NCBI RefSeq assembly: GCF_036227125.1
Contig: NZ_CP109435.1
Span: 6,882,001 to 6,946,000 of the forward strand
Reading direction: 5' to 3'
Length of the DNA: 64,000 nt
Source of the DNA: Streptomyces sp. NBC_01485
GTDB taxonomy: Bacteria > Actinomycetota > Actinomycetes > Streptomycetales > Streptomycetaceae
A program made the position numbers and the translations under genes. Below, piece after piece: positions 19,748-28,491 of the stretch (positions are counted from its first letter, which is position 1; every line of letters starts with the position of its first letter). The notes beneath the pieces were generated by a model. It searched no databases. It was not told where the DNA came from and saw only the letters and a program-made list of their open reading frames with translations.

Positions 19748-20551
19748 TCAGTCCATCCGTCTCGGTGTGCCCAGCAACCCGATCTCCGCGTCCGTGGGCT
19801 GTGTCATCACATACTGCCGGTCCCGGTCGGCGCACCACAGGGTGAGGCCGTCGGCGAGGGTGGGCAGGGTCTCCACGTCGTGCCGGGGCAGAGTCAGCGC
19901 CCGGCCCAGTTCCGCGGCCTCGTCCGGAGAGATCCGCTGCACGCCGACGAGCCGCGCCTGCCCGATCAGCCGTGGGGCGACGGGACTGAGGTACGGCAGC
20001 AGCGTCAGCACGGACTGCCAGGGCCCGGAGGTGACCCGCCCGCGCGGCGGGCGCATCCCGCAGTCCCGCACCACCAGCACGGGCGTGCCCGCCGAGGCGC
20101 CCTGCGGGGGCACCCGGCCCACCTCGTACACCGCCAGCCCGTTCTGCCCGCCGCCCATCGCGTGCACCATCTGGACCCAGGCCTGCGGCCGCCCCGTCTC
20201 CACGGCCACCCGCGCTCCGGTCGCCGCCGCCCTCAGCGCGAGCACCTGCGCCGTCCACAGCCCGCCGATGAGGACGACGTCGTACGGCGTGGGCCGGTTG
20301 ATCCCCAGCACGGCGGGCCGCCCCTCCCCACCGACCCCGATGACGACACCGTCGTCCCCGATGGGCAGCGCGAGCGCCGCCAGTTGGTCCACGGACACCG
20401 AGTGCCGTCCGTGACGCGGCCCGATCAGGCCGAAGCCGCTGCGCGGCGAGCGGCGTCCTGGCCGGCCGGACCGGGCGGGTCGGCCCGACCGGTCGGCGGA
20501 CGGTTCCGGTTCGCCGGAAGCGGTGGTTCCGTGTGGCGTCGTCGCCGTCAC
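19748..20551 (-). CDS. T7SS-locus protein of unknown function
   Basis: A 267-residue protein that I do not recognise beyond its place in Streptomyces ESX loci. It begins with a polar Gly/Ser/Arg-rich stretch (residues 1-45) and continues with an alpha/beta-looking segment: TPYDVVLIGGLWTAQVLALRAAATGARVAVETGRPQ, reminiscent of a nucleotide-binding fold but without a clear motif. No signal peptide or membrane helix is evident, so it is probably cytoplasmic. The start overlaps the end of eccE by four bases (20548-20551), so it is coupled to eccE and likely serves the secretion machine. Confidence 0.7.
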   Translation of the reverse strand: MTATTPHGTTASGEPEPSADRSGRPARSGRPGRRSPRSGFGLIGPRHGRHSVSVDQLAALALPIGDDGVVIGVGGEGRPAVLGINRPTPYDVVLIGGLWTAQVLALRAAATGARVAVETGRPQAWVQMVHAMGGGQNGLAVYEVGRVPPQGASAGTPVLVVRDCGMRPPRGRVTSGPWQSVLTLLPYLSPVAPRLIGQARLVGVQRISPDEAAELGRALTLPRHDVETLPTLADGLTLWCADRDRQYVMTQPTDAEIGLLGTPRRMD

Positions 20552-21885
20552 CGGGCACCTCCGAGGGGCAGCGTCGCGAGCATGCCGGGCACCTGCTCCC
20601 GGTCGAGCCGGGTGAGCCCGGCGCCGGTGTGCCGGGCCGCGCCCTGCACCGCGCGCCGGGCAGCCACCAGTTCGTCGTCGCTGCGTCCGGTCACCCGGAC
20701 GTGCCCGGTCAGGGACACCTCCTGCCGGTCACCGCGCGCGAGCGTGACACTGAACGTCGTGGCGAGCGCGGGCACGGCCGTGACCAGGGCGACGAACTGT
20801 GGCAGCGACGGAGCGTCGCCCCCGCCCAACGCGGGCCACCGGCGCAGCCAGTACGTGGTGTGGCGGCGGTTGTCGCAACGCCAGCTCCGGCTGGTCTCCT
20901 CGGTACGCCGCTCCACCGTCCCGGTCCGCCCGGCCTCCGCCGTCACCAGCGGGTTGGCGCAGGCCGACGTGGCGATAGCGGCCGTCAACTCCTCCTCGTC
21001 GAGGACGGTCGCCCGGAACCCGGCGCCTGTCAGCCGGCTCGCGAGGTGATCCGCCGCCCGCACGACACACTTCTGCGCCCCCGTCAGACCGCCCCCGCGG
21101 ACGGCCACGGCCTCCGGACACAACTCCGGATCCAGCTTCAACGCGATCCAGGTGATGCGTACCGCCGGCGCTCCGGTCTGCTCCTGCAGGGGCGCGTAGT
21201 TGGCCACGGCCACGGACTGCCGGGGCAGATGCAGCGCGGGCGCGGGCTGTGTGTGCAGCACGATCTGCGCGGACTCCAGACGGATGCCGTCCACCTCCAG
21301 GGCGCCCTGCACCAGGGCGAGCGGCAGCGGCTGCCGGCCACGCTCGGCGCGCAACGCGGTCGAATCCGCCTCCACCTGAAGGACGACGCTGACGAACGTG
21401 CCGTCCCCGACGAGCCCGACGGGCCGCCGGTCCCGGCCGCCGTAGGAGTACGTCCGCAGCCCGGGATCGCACTCCAGGGCCGGGCCGAACCCCGGTTCCG
21501 TGCCGGGCGGTATCTCCAGCCGGGCGGCCACGCGCCGACGGGCCTTCAACTCCCGTGCCGTGGCGAGCCACTCCGGCAGCGAGCGGCCACGACGACAAGC
21601 GAAGGCGAGGACCACCAGCACGGCGGCGACCACCCCCGCCGCCGCCAGCACCACGGGCCCGCTCACCCAGCCGACGAGCAGGACGGCCGCCCCGATCTCC
21701 AGCACGACGAGGCGTTGCAACCGGAACGCCCCGCCCTGCCCGGCGCGTGCCCTGAGGGGGAGCGTGCCCGGCGCCGACGACCGGTCGGACCGCCGGGACC
21801 GCTCGGGCGGCTGTGGACCCGCTGCCGAGGAGCCCCGGTTCCGCGACCGGCCGACGGAGCGCACGCCTGTTCCCGAAGCCCTCAC
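20548..21885 (-). CDS. eccE: Type VII secretion protein EccE
   Basis: A 445-residue EccE, a component at the periphery of the ESX membrane complex. A basic N-terminus of about 55 residues is followed by two adjacent membrane helices (LVVLEIGAAVLLVGWVSGPVV and LAAAGVVAAVLVVLAFAC, residues about 58-97) and a large soluble domain with the EccE-type segment AITWIALKLDP-like (VRITWIALKLDPELCPEAV) near residues 235-255. The start is GTG at 21885 preceded by ggggaga. The gene is divergent from eccB; the 204-base gap between them should hold promoters for both directions. Confidence 0.85.
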   Translation of the reverse strand: MRASGTGVRSVGRSRNRGSSAAGPQPPERSRRSDRSSAPGTLPLRARAGQGGAFRLQRLVVLEIGAAVLLVGWVSGPVVLAAAGVVAAVLVVLAFACRRGRSLPEWLATARELKARRRVAARLEIPPGTEPGFGPALECDPGLRTYSYGGRDRRPVGLVGDGTFVSVVLQVEADSTALRAERGRQPLPLALVQGALEVDGIRLESAQIVLHTQPAPALHLPRQSVAVANYAPLQEQTGAPAVRITWIALKLDPELCPEAVAVRGGGLTGAQKCVVRAADHLASRLTGAGFRATVLDEEELTAAIATSACANPLVTAEAGRTGTVERRTEETSRSWRCDNRRHTTYWLRRWPALGGGDAPSLPQFVALVTAVPALATTFSVTLARGDRQEVSLTGHVRVTGRSDDELVAARRAVQGAARHTGAGLTRLDREQVPGMLATLPLGGAR

Positions 21886-22089
21886 TCCATCTCCCCGTTC
21901 CGCTCACGACTCGACCGTGTTCCAGCACCGCGCACGGCACTCGACGGCCCAGGAACCCTACCCGCTCCCCAAGCCCCCACGGTTACCGGGCATAGTAGGT
22001 GGCCGCTCTGACATCGGCGACGGGGAACCGGGTCCACCGGCGCCGCTGAGCACGCGGACCGGCCGGAAAACGGGGAGAGACAGGCACAG

Positions 22090-23616
22090 ATGGCATCTCG
22101 GCGCGACCAGCTCAACGCCTACACCTTCGCGAAGCGCCGGATGCTCGCGGCCTTTCTGCAGCCGTCGCCCGACGGCTCGGAGGAGGGGGCGCCGCGCCCG
22201 CTGCGCGCGATCCTGCCCGGCATCGTCGTCGGGGTGATCGTCATGGCCGTCTTCGGGGCATGGGGCATGTTCAAGCCGACCGCGCCGAAGGGCTGGGATC
22301 TGCCCAACGCCAAGGTGATCGTCGCGAGCAAGTCGACCACGCGCTACGTCGTCCTGCGGACCGGCGAAGAGGTCCAACTGCACCCGGTCCTCAACATGGC
22401 CTCCGCCAAACTGCTCCTCGACGAGGGACAGGGCGACGTGGTGACCGTCTCGGAGTCCGTCCTCGACAGCGGCAAGATCCCGCACGGCGTGACCGTCGGC
22501 ATTCCGTACGCCCCCGACCGGCTGCCGTCGGCGTCCGAGGCCGGTACCGGGAAGCGCTGGGTGGTCTGCGAGCGGCCGAGCGCGGGGGGCGGGGACTCCG
22601 TCCAGAAGGCCGCGCTGGTCCTGGCCGCCCGGGAGAAGAAGGCGACCGAGGGCGCGGAGCGGCTGCACGGTGGCCAACTGCTCTACGTGGCGGACCCGGA
22701 CGGCAAGCGCTACGTCGTCGACGCGAACGGTACGGCGTACCCCGTCGGCAAGAGCGACGAGTTGCTGCTGCGCGCGGTGGTCGGTTCCGGCCGGGAGCCC
22801 CAGCGGGTGTCCGCGGAATGGCTGGCGACCCTGCACCGGGGCGACCCGATCGCCTTCCCGGACGTTCCCGGGCAGCCGGGCGCATCGGCCGACGTGCCCG
22901 GCTCGCTCGACGAGTCGGCCGACAGGGTCGGCACGGTGCTCAAGGCGTTCGACAACAACAAGGAGCAGTACTACGTGGTGTTGAGCGGCCGGGTCGCCCC
23001 CGTGTCCGCGTTCGTCGCCCAACTTCTGCTGTTCAGCAAGGAACTGGCCCCGCTCGGCCAGGCCGGTCACGCCCGGGAGACGAGCCCCGGCGCGATCGTC
23101 CCGGGCCAGGCCTTCGGCACCGAGCGCCGCTGGCCGACCGGGGATCCTTTGCCGGTCAACGAGGCGTCGTCGGCCGCCGGGAGCCGCAGCACGATCTGCA
23201 CCGTCCTGCGCGGCGTGAACGCCGGGTCGGGCGCCACGACCCTGAGCACCTGGGCGGGCACGGAGTTCCCGGCCCAGTTCCCCACCGGCTCCTCCAGTGC
23301 CTACGTCACACCGGGCTCCGGCCAGCTCTACCGCCAGTTCCAGGGCGAGGAGACCAAGGCCGGCCCGGTCTTCCTGGTCACCGACACGGGCCTGCGCTAC
23401 GTGCTGCAGTCCAACGGCGACAGCGCGACGGACGACGCGGGCATCGGCACCACCGCGAAGAAGCGCGAGCAACTCCAGCAGGAGGCGAAGCAGGCCCAGA
23501 CCCTGCTGGGCTACAAGGACGTCGACCCGGCGCCGATCCCGGCCGCCTGGTCGGAGTTCCTGCCCACCGGCCCGCGCCTGTCGACGGCGGCGGCACGCCA
23601 GCCGCAGGGCTCGTGA
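22090..23616 (+). CDS. eccB: Type VII secretion protein EccB
   Basis: A 508-residue EccB, part of the ESX core complex with most of the protein outside the membrane. The N-terminus MASRRDQLNAYTFAKRRMLAAF is the conserved cytoplasmic segment. One membrane helix follows (AILPGIVVGVIVMAVFGAWG, about residues 40-60), then the extracytoplasmic R1-R4 repeat domain (KVIVASKSTTRYVVLRTG is its first strand set; two cysteines near ICTVLRG and WVVCERP may pair). ATG at 22090 follows ggggagag. The mycosin gene starts within 15 bases of its stop, so they form one operon. Confidence 0.92.
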   Translation: MASRRDQLNAYTFAKRRMLAAFLQPSPDGSEEGAPRPLRAILPGIVVGVIVMAVFGAWGMFKPTAPKGWDLPNAKVIVASKSTTRYVVLRTGEEVQLHPVLNMASAKLLLDEGQGDVVTVSESVLDSGKIPHGVTVGIPYAPDRLPSASEAGTGKRWVVCERPSAGGGDSVQKAALVLAAREKKATEGAERLHGGQLLYVADPDGKRYVVDANGTAYPVGKSDELLLRAVVGSGREPQRVSAEWLATLHRGDPIAFPDVPGQPGASADVPGSLDESADRVGTVLKAFDNNKEQYYVVLSGRVAPVSAFVAQLLLFSKELAPLGQAGHARETSPGAIVPGQAFGTERRWPTGDPLPVNEASSAAGSRSTICTVLRGVNAGSGATTLSTWAGTEFPAQFPTGSSSAYVTPGSGQLYRQFQGEETKAGPVFLVTDTGLRYVLQSNGDSATDDAGIGTTAKKREQLQQEAKQAQTLLGYKDVDPAPIPAAWSEFLPTGPRLSTAAARQPQGS

Positions 23617-23630
23617 GGAGGCGGACGAGG

Positions 23631-24920
23631 GTGCTGCGTACGACCATGGCGACGCGTACGACGGTGCTGCGTACGACGCTGGTGGCGGCCGCGACCCTCC
23701 TAGCCACGGCGACGGTCCTCGCGCCCCCCGCGGCGGCGGCACCGGCCGCGCCGGCCGCGGGCGAACTGCCGTACTCGGACCAGTGCACGTTCCCCAACGG
23801 CGAGTACCCGGGCCGCCCCTGGGCGCTGCAGCGCGTCCTTCTGGACGAACTGTGGAGCCGGTCCCAGGGCAAGGGTGCCCGAGTGGCCGTCATCGACACG
23901 GGCGTGGACGTCAAGAACCCGCAGCTCACTCACGCTGTGGACGTGAAGGCGGGACGCAACCTCCTGCCTAGGAACCTCAAGGACGACGACGGTGACCCGA
24001 TCGAGCGGGGCGACGAGAACGGCACGACGGACACCGTCGGCCACGGCACCAAGGTCGCAGGCATCATCGCGGCCCGACCCCTCGACGGCACCGGCTTCGT
24101 GGGCCTCGCCCCCGAGGCGACGATCATCCCCGTCCAGCAGAACGACGCCGAGGGCCACGGCACCACCGAGACCCTGGCCGCCGCGATCCAGTACGCCATC
24201 GATGCCAAGGCCGACGTCGTCAATATCTCCCAGGACACGTCGAACGCGGTCAAGCCCACCTCCGACCTGGAGCGGGTGATCGACACGGCACTGGACGCCG
24301 GGATCGTGGTCGTGGCCTCGGCCGGAAACGACGGCCTCGGCGGCAACGTCAAGGAGACGTATCCCGCCTCCTACGACGGTGTCCTGGCGGTGGCCGCCTC
24401 CGACCGCAACAACGAACGCGCCTCCTTCTCCCAGTCCGGTGACTTCGTGGGCGTGGCGGCCCCCGGCGTCGACATGATCTCCACGGTTCCCCAGGGCGGC
24501 CACTGCTCCGACAACGGGACGAGCTTCGCGGCGCCGTACGTGGCGGGTGTGGCCGCGCTGCTCAAGGCGAGGCACCCGGACTGGACCGCACGCGAGATCG
24601 TCGCCCAGATCGAACAGACCGCGGAACGCACGATCGCTGGCCACGACCGACTGGTCGGCTGGGGCGTCGTCGACCCGGTCCGGGCCCTGACCGAGGACGA
24701 CCGTCCCATCGAGTCCCCGAGCCCCGAGGACGGCCTGGGCAAGGCAGAGGCCCCGTCCGCCGCGAGGTTCCAGATCGGCGAGACCCCTGACGAACGCAAC
24801 ACGCGCCTCGCCACCTACGTGGTTGTGGCAGCGGCGGTCCTGGCCGCGGGCCTGGGCGGCACAGCGGTCGCGATCCGGGACGCGCGGCGTCGGGCGCGGA
24901 GGGTCGCGGGGGCGGAGTAG
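23631..24920 (+). CDS. mycP: Mycosin 1 (MycP-type S8 serine protease)
   Basis: A subtilisin-like membrane protease of the ESX system, 429 residues from the GTG at 23631. The triad is Asp89 (VAVIDTGVD), His138 (VGHGTKVAG) and Ser298 (NGTSFAAPYV). An N-terminal signal sequence (LVAAATLLATATVLAPPAAAA) exports it, and a C-terminal helix (YVVVAAAVLAAGLGGTAVAI) with an Arg-rich end anchors it facing outward. Start choice: GTG 23631 has gaggag ten bases upstream; GTG 23613 (four-base overlap with eccB) and ATG 23646 are alternatives. Mycosins stabilise the ESX complex and can process substrates. Confidence 0.9.
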   Translation: MLRTTMATRTTVLRTTLVAAATLLATATVLAPPAAAAPAAPAAGELPYSDQCTFPNGEYPGRPWALQRVLLDELWSRSQGKGARVAVIDTGVDVKNPQLTHAVDVKAGRNLLPRNLKDDDGDPIERGDENGTTDTVGHGTKVAGIIAARPLDGTGFVGLAPEATIIPVQQNDAEGHGTTETLAAAIQYAIDAKADVVNISQDTSNAVKPTSDLERVIDTALDAGIVVVASAGNDGLGGNVKETYPASYDGVLAVAASDRNNERASFSQSGDFVGVAAPGVDMISTVPQGGHCSDNGTSFAAPYVAGVAALLKARHPDWTAREIVAQIEQTAERTIAGHDRLVGWGVVDPVRALTEDDRPIESPSPEDGLGKAEAPSAARFQIGETPDERNTRLATYVVVAAAVLAAGLGGTAVAIRDARRRARRVAGAE

Positions 24921-24928
24921 AAGACAGC

Positions 24929-24973
24929 GGCCATCGCACCGTGCATCGGGGCGGGTTGAAGCGTGCGGTGGCC
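24929..24973 (+). terminator. Hairpin after mycosin 1
   Basis: Arms 24929-24939 and 24963-24973 can form an 11-bp stem with one T-G wobble and a 23-base loop, nine bases after the mycosin stop; a short T/A-rich segment follows. It probably marks the end of the eccB-mycP operon. The large loop makes this uncertain. Confidence 0.45.
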
Positions 24974-25043
24974 ACCGATTTATAGAATCGTCGCAACGGC
25001 AAGCGACTTGTGATGCCGATGCGACGGGGGACGGAGGTACACC

Positions 25044-25463
25044 ATGGGCGTGCCCGGAGCAGGCTCAGGGCCGGGAGGCGGCCCCGATCTACGGGCGTCC
25101 GCGACGGACCTCACCAAACTCGCCGGCGACCTCGACGACATGCAGGTTCACCTGGACAAGCAGGTGCAGCGCATGGACGCGATCGTCGACGGCGTCGAGG
25201 CGGGCTGGCGCGGCCCTGCGGCGTCGGCCTACCGCGACTTCCACCGGGCGGCGGCCGAGGACGCCGTACGCATCCGTGAAGTGATGAAACTGCTGGAGGA
25301 GGCGGTACGGCTGAGCCGCGACGGCTTCTCCCGGGACGACCTCGAGGTGCTCGCCCGGATGCGGCGGATCCAGGTGGACGTCGACAGCGAGGTCGACCGA
25401 CTGTCGACGCCGAACACCGAGGCGCCGGCGTCGGCGCCGCGTAGCAGCCTCGACTCGTTCTGA
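25044..25463 (+). CDS. WXG100-like small secreted protein
   Basis: A 139-residue helical protein. Two amphipathic helices flank the turn GWRGPAASAYRDF (a W-x-G motif near residue 55), the hallmark of WXG100/Esx proteins. It is longer than the classical 100 residues, with a Gly/Pro-rich N-terminus and a Ser/Pro-rich tail ending SSLDSF. No signal peptide, as expected for T7SS substrates. The ATG has ggaggt at a good distance. With the next gene it forms a pair of small partners before the large toxin, as in LXG toxin operons. Confidence 0.8.
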   Translation: MGVPGAGSGPGGGPDLRASATDLTKLAGDLDDMQVHLDKQVQRMDAIVDGVEAGWRGPAASAYRDFHRAAAEDAVRIREVMKLLEEAVRLSRDGFSRDDLEVLARMRRIQVDVDSEVDRLSTPNTEAPASAPRSSLDSF

Positions 25464-25515
25464 CGCAGGTCAAGTAGCTCTCTCACGACCGTAGTCGCCG
25501 ACCCAAAGGGGGATC

Positions 25516-25830
25516 ATGTCGAACGGCGCCGCACCCGACGACCACATAACCGTCTCCTTCGCCACGCTCCACGAGCTGGCCGTCGACCTGGAGGACATCC
25601 TCAAGAAGCTCAACGAGAAGCTGGACGGCCTCTACGAACGCGTCGTCCCGGTCGTCGAGGCCTGGGAGGGCGAGACGCGCGAGGTGTTCGTCGACAAGCT
25701 CGACGAGTGGGACCGCTCGGCGCAGGACCTTCAGGCCGCCCAGAAGTGGCTGCACGCGTACGTGACCACCGGCCACACCAACTACGCGGCGGCGCACCTG
25801 GCAGTGCTGCGGGGCTGGGGAGCGCACTGA
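25516..25830 (+). CDS. WXG100-like partner protein
   Basis: A 104-residue helix-turn-helix protein with the turn AWEGETREVFVDKLDEW (W-x-G at about residue 50), fitting the Esx family. It lies 52 bases after another WXG gene, and its stop overlaps the ATG of the large toxin by one base (TGATG). Coupling and position suggest that it is a dedicated partner or targeting factor of the toxin for T7 secretion; a dimer with the 25044-25463 product is likely but inferred. Confidence 0.82.
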   Translation: MSNGAAPDDHITVSFATLHELAVDLEDILKKLNEKLDGLYERVVPVVEAWEGETREVFVDKLDEWDRSAQDLQAAQKWLHAYVTTGHTNYAAAHLAVLRGWGAH

Positions 25831-27575
25831 TGGGAACGCCGACCCCTTCCTCCAGCGGCACCATCGATGTGAAGCCGTCCCACCTGCACTATGTGGCAGG
25901 CGGCTTCGCCGGGCAACAGACACCCTTCGACAAAGCCGCCAAGGACCTGCTCACCGAGCTCAACAAATACCCGGACGCCGGAGGCTTCGGAACTGCCGCC
26001 GAGGACCTGGCGAAGGCGTACGTCGAGGTCGGCACGCTTTACCTCACGGCGTGGGCCAGATCCGTGGAGAGCATCGGCGGCGCCGGTGTCGGCTTCGCCA
26101 CAACCGCCAACAACTACGCGAAGGCCGAGGCGGCGAACGACGCGTCCGGCAAGACCAAACCCCAGACGCAGCCGCCGCCCCAGGTCATCGATAAGGCCCC
26201 GGACTACGGTTCCGTGCCCGATCTCAAATGGGGTGACGACGACGGCGGCGACGATTTCATCCGCTCACTTCTGGAATGCATTCCCGATGTCGTCTGGCAC
26301 ATCATCCGGCCCCTCCTGGAGCACGCGTTCCGCTGGGGCAAGGTGGCGGAGGTCTACCCCTATCCGCAGCAGCACTACCTGAACTCCCTCTCCCAGGCCT
26401 GGGCGGACATGACCATCTCGCTCTCCATGGCGGAGGGCACACTGACCGGCCTGGTGAGCGGTATCACGCAGCAGAGCAACAGCGAGTGGTACGACGCCAT
26501 GCGCCAGTTCTGCAGCTCCCTGTGGGGAACCAGCGCATGGGGGAAGAATCCTCCGAACCGTCCCTACAAGTGGAAGCACGACAGCGCTTCCAGCCCTACC
26601 GCCACGCATCCGGTCATGTCGGTCCTCTTCGACAGCGCGAAGAAGATCAGTGATCTGCTGCGCGAGTTCGCCGAGGCAGCGGTCGAACTGAACGGCAAGG
26701 TCTGGGACATCTACTTCGAAGCGGTGAAGCAGGCCGTCGGTAACATCGACCTCAGTGACGGCCTCGACATGGACGACGTCAAGGAGGGAGCCAAGACGGT
26801 CGGCCGGGTCATGAAGGGACTCTTCTCAGCGGGCGCGGAACTCGGTGCCGAGATCACGCTCAACATCGACACCGCGGCGCTGAACGCGGTGGTGGAGCAC
26901 TACAACAGGCGGGTCAACGCCCTGACGCCCCAATTCCGCGCCCTCAAGGCGGACCTGGATGAAGCAGAGCTCAGTGCGCCCCGGTATGCCGCCGAGGAGG
27001 CCCGGGCCGAGGCATTCGGTGCACGTGCGCTCAACGAATTCAGGAAAGAGCACCAGTGGACGAATCCGGAGGACGCCAAGAACGGCGTCTACAAGATCGA
27101 CCTGGCGGGCAGTGAATGGCTCGACGGCGGACACACTCTCGACAAGCATGTCGGGAAAACCCCTGAGCAGTTGGCCCAGCGTCTGCGTGACCAATCGGAC
27201 GGTCCGACGCTGTCGTGGCCGCACAACAAGCCCAAGATCGCTGGCGCCTCCAGCTTCAAGGACATCGAGAGCGCCCAGCGGTTCACGCAGTACAACATCG
27301 ACACGCATTCGCCTCAGATCAAGGCGTGGTTGGAGGGTCCGCCTCCGCCCTCGGACGGAGACGTCCTGAAGTTCGTCGGCGCGGGGCCCAACGGAGAGGT
27401 CACGGGCACGAGCGTGACGAAGCAGCCCTACGACCAGCACGACCCCATGACCGGGTACAAGGACGGCGGAATGAATGCGAAGCCGACCGACGTGAAGAAC
27501 ATCGATACACGTGTGAAGTACGATTCCAACCTCAAACCTCCCTTCGTCGTCATCACTTCCATGCCTGCGCGCTGA
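25830..27575 (+). CDS. T7SS polymorphic toxin with C-terminal RNase A-like domain
   Basis: A 581-residue protein. The first 130 residues are Ala/Gly-rich helical (FGTAAEDLAKAYVEVGTLYLTAWARSVESIG) and may serve targeting; a middle helical region carries SEWYDAMRQFCSSLWG and long amphipathic helices. Residues about 425-581 match the bacterial RNase A-like toxin family known from CdiA C-termini: DGGHTLDKHVGKTPEQL (His435, His440), ASSFKDIESAQRFT, and a terminal strand VVITSMPAR. From memory, the Yersinia enzyme uses a His, an Arg and a terminal T-x-Y; here the last motif is T576-S-M, so the Tyr is missing. Expected to cut RNA in rival cells. The next gene is the candidate immunity protein. Confidence 0.78.
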   Translation: MGTPTPSSSGTIDVKPSHLHYVAGGFAGQQTPFDKAAKDLLTELNKYPDAGGFGTAAEDLAKAYVEVGTLYLTAWARSVESIGGAGVGFATTANNYAKAEAANDASGKTKPQTQPPPQVIDKAPDYGSVPDLKWGDDDGGDDFIRSLLECIPDVVWHIIRPLLEHAFRWGKVAEVYPYPQQHYLNSLSQAWADMTISLSMAEGTLTGLVSGITQQSNSEWYDAMRQFCSSLWGTSAWGKNPPNRPYKWKHDSASSPTATHPVMSVLFDSAKKISDLLREFAEAAVELNGKVWDIYFEAVKQAVGNIDLSDGLDMDDVKEGAKTVGRVMKGLFSAGAELGAEITLNIDTAALNAVVEHYNRRVNALTPQFRALKADLDEAELSAPRYAAEEARAEAFGARALNEFRKEHQWTNPEDAKNGVYKIDLAGSEWLDGGHTLDKHVGKTPEQLAQRLRDQSDGPTLSWPHNKPKIAGASSFKDIESAQRFTQYNIDTHSPQIKAWLEGPPPPSDGDVLKFVGAGPNGEVTGTSVTKQPYDQHDPMTGYKDGGMNAKPTDVKNIDTRVKYDSNLKPPFVVITSMPAR

Positions 27576-27590
27576 TCGATTCCATCCGGG

Positions 27591-28154
27591 ATGAGAATGG
27601 AAACTGTTACCCAAACTGCCTGGGAGGCGGCCGCCCTGCGCCTCCTGGAGGACGTGTACACCCTCGCGGCGACCGGCCCGAGGAGTCACTCCGGCTGGCA
27701 GAACGACGTACTGGCCGTGATGAACCGAGAGGTCGGCGACCCGCGCGGCTGGAGCACGCTCGACTGGGACGAGGACAATGACGAGGCGAGGGCGGCGGGC
27801 GGTCCGTCCTACCCGTTTCTCCCTTTGTCTCGCGAGGCATTGACCGAGCGGCTGCACCCCATCACGGCCGAGACGGCCGTTCGGCTCCTGGTGACGATGA
27901 CGTACGACTGGGGACCGGTCGAATCCGAGGAGAACGCGACAGACGTGCTCGCCGATGCCCGGACTCTCCTCGACCGGTACGGCGACGAGATCTTCTGCTA
28001 CAGCAACATCACCGACGCCCGTATCTCCCCGTCGCCCGATCTTTCGGCCGGCGTCAACGGGTGGACGCCCCTCACGCAGTACGACGGCGACTTCGGATTC
28101 GTCGTCGTCTCGCCCGAAGAGGTTGGCGTCTTCTGGTCGTTCAACCCCGTCTGA
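27591..28154 (+). CDS. Candidate immunity protein for the RNase toxin
   Basis: A 187-residue acidic cytoplasmic protein (pattern AALRLLEDVYTLAATGPRSHSGWQNDVLAVM, then GWSTLDWDEDNDEARAAGG and FGFVVVSPEEVGVFWSFNPV). I do not recognise the family. It lies 15 bases after the toxin stop in the same direction, and the acidic composition, lack of signal peptide and position fit a cognate immunity protein that binds the RNase A-like domain. There are two possible starts, ATG 27591 and ATG 27597; neither has a strong ribosome-binding site, so it may rely on readthrough from the toxin. Confidence 0.6.
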   Translation: MRMETVTQTAWEAAALRLLEDVYTLAATGPRSHSGWQNDVLAVMNREVGDPRGWSTLDWDEDNDEARAAGGPSYPFLPLSREALTERLHPITAETAVRLLVTMTYDWGPVESEENATDVLADARTLLDRYGDEIFCYSNITDARISPSPDLSAGVNGWTPLTQYDGDFGFVVVSPEEVGVFWSFNPV

Positions 28155-28168
28155 CGGAGCCCAGCACT

Positions 28169-28468
28169 GTGCGTACCCGAAGTTCCACGTACCCCGACCG
28201 CGAAACCGCCCAATGGGCCACCCAGCAGGTCGTCACCGCCAACGAACAGCTCATCCATCGCTGGCTGGCCGAGTCCACACGCGGCCGTCTGACCATTGAG
28301 GCGTTCTGGCCGTCGCGCCCCGAGGCGGTGGGCAGGGTGCTGCTGCAGGCGATGATGCTGGCCGGCCGGGAGCCCGTTGACGTGCGCGCGGCCCGGGTGA
28401 TCCTCAAGCGGGAGGCAAGCCGCCCACACGGCTTCGCCGTTCACGCCACCTTCCCCGTTTACCTGTAG
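28169..28468 (+). CDS. Orphan C-terminal half of an RNase A-like toxin domain
   Basis: From GTG 28169 this reads 99 residues: RSSTYPDRETAQWATQQVV, then GRLTIEAFWPSRPEAVGRVL and VRAARVILKREAS, ending FAVHATFPVYL. The order matches the second half of bacterial RNase A-like toxin domains (ASSF.D..TAQ..., a central strand, a final strand before Pro). The first half with GGHTLxKHVG is absent, and the terminal T-x-Y-P reads A-T-F-P, so an active nuclease is unlikely. It lies between two immunity-type genes. It is probably a displaced module left by toxin exchange, able to recombine with a full toxin; an independent small protein is the alternative. Confidence 0.55.
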   Translation: MRTRSSTYPDRETAQWATQQVVTANEQLIHRWLAESTRGRLTIEAFWPSRPEAVGRVLLQAMMLAGREPVDVRAARVILKREASRPHGFAVHATFPVYL

Positions 28469-28491
28469 AAACCCTGTAGAGGCTGCCCACC

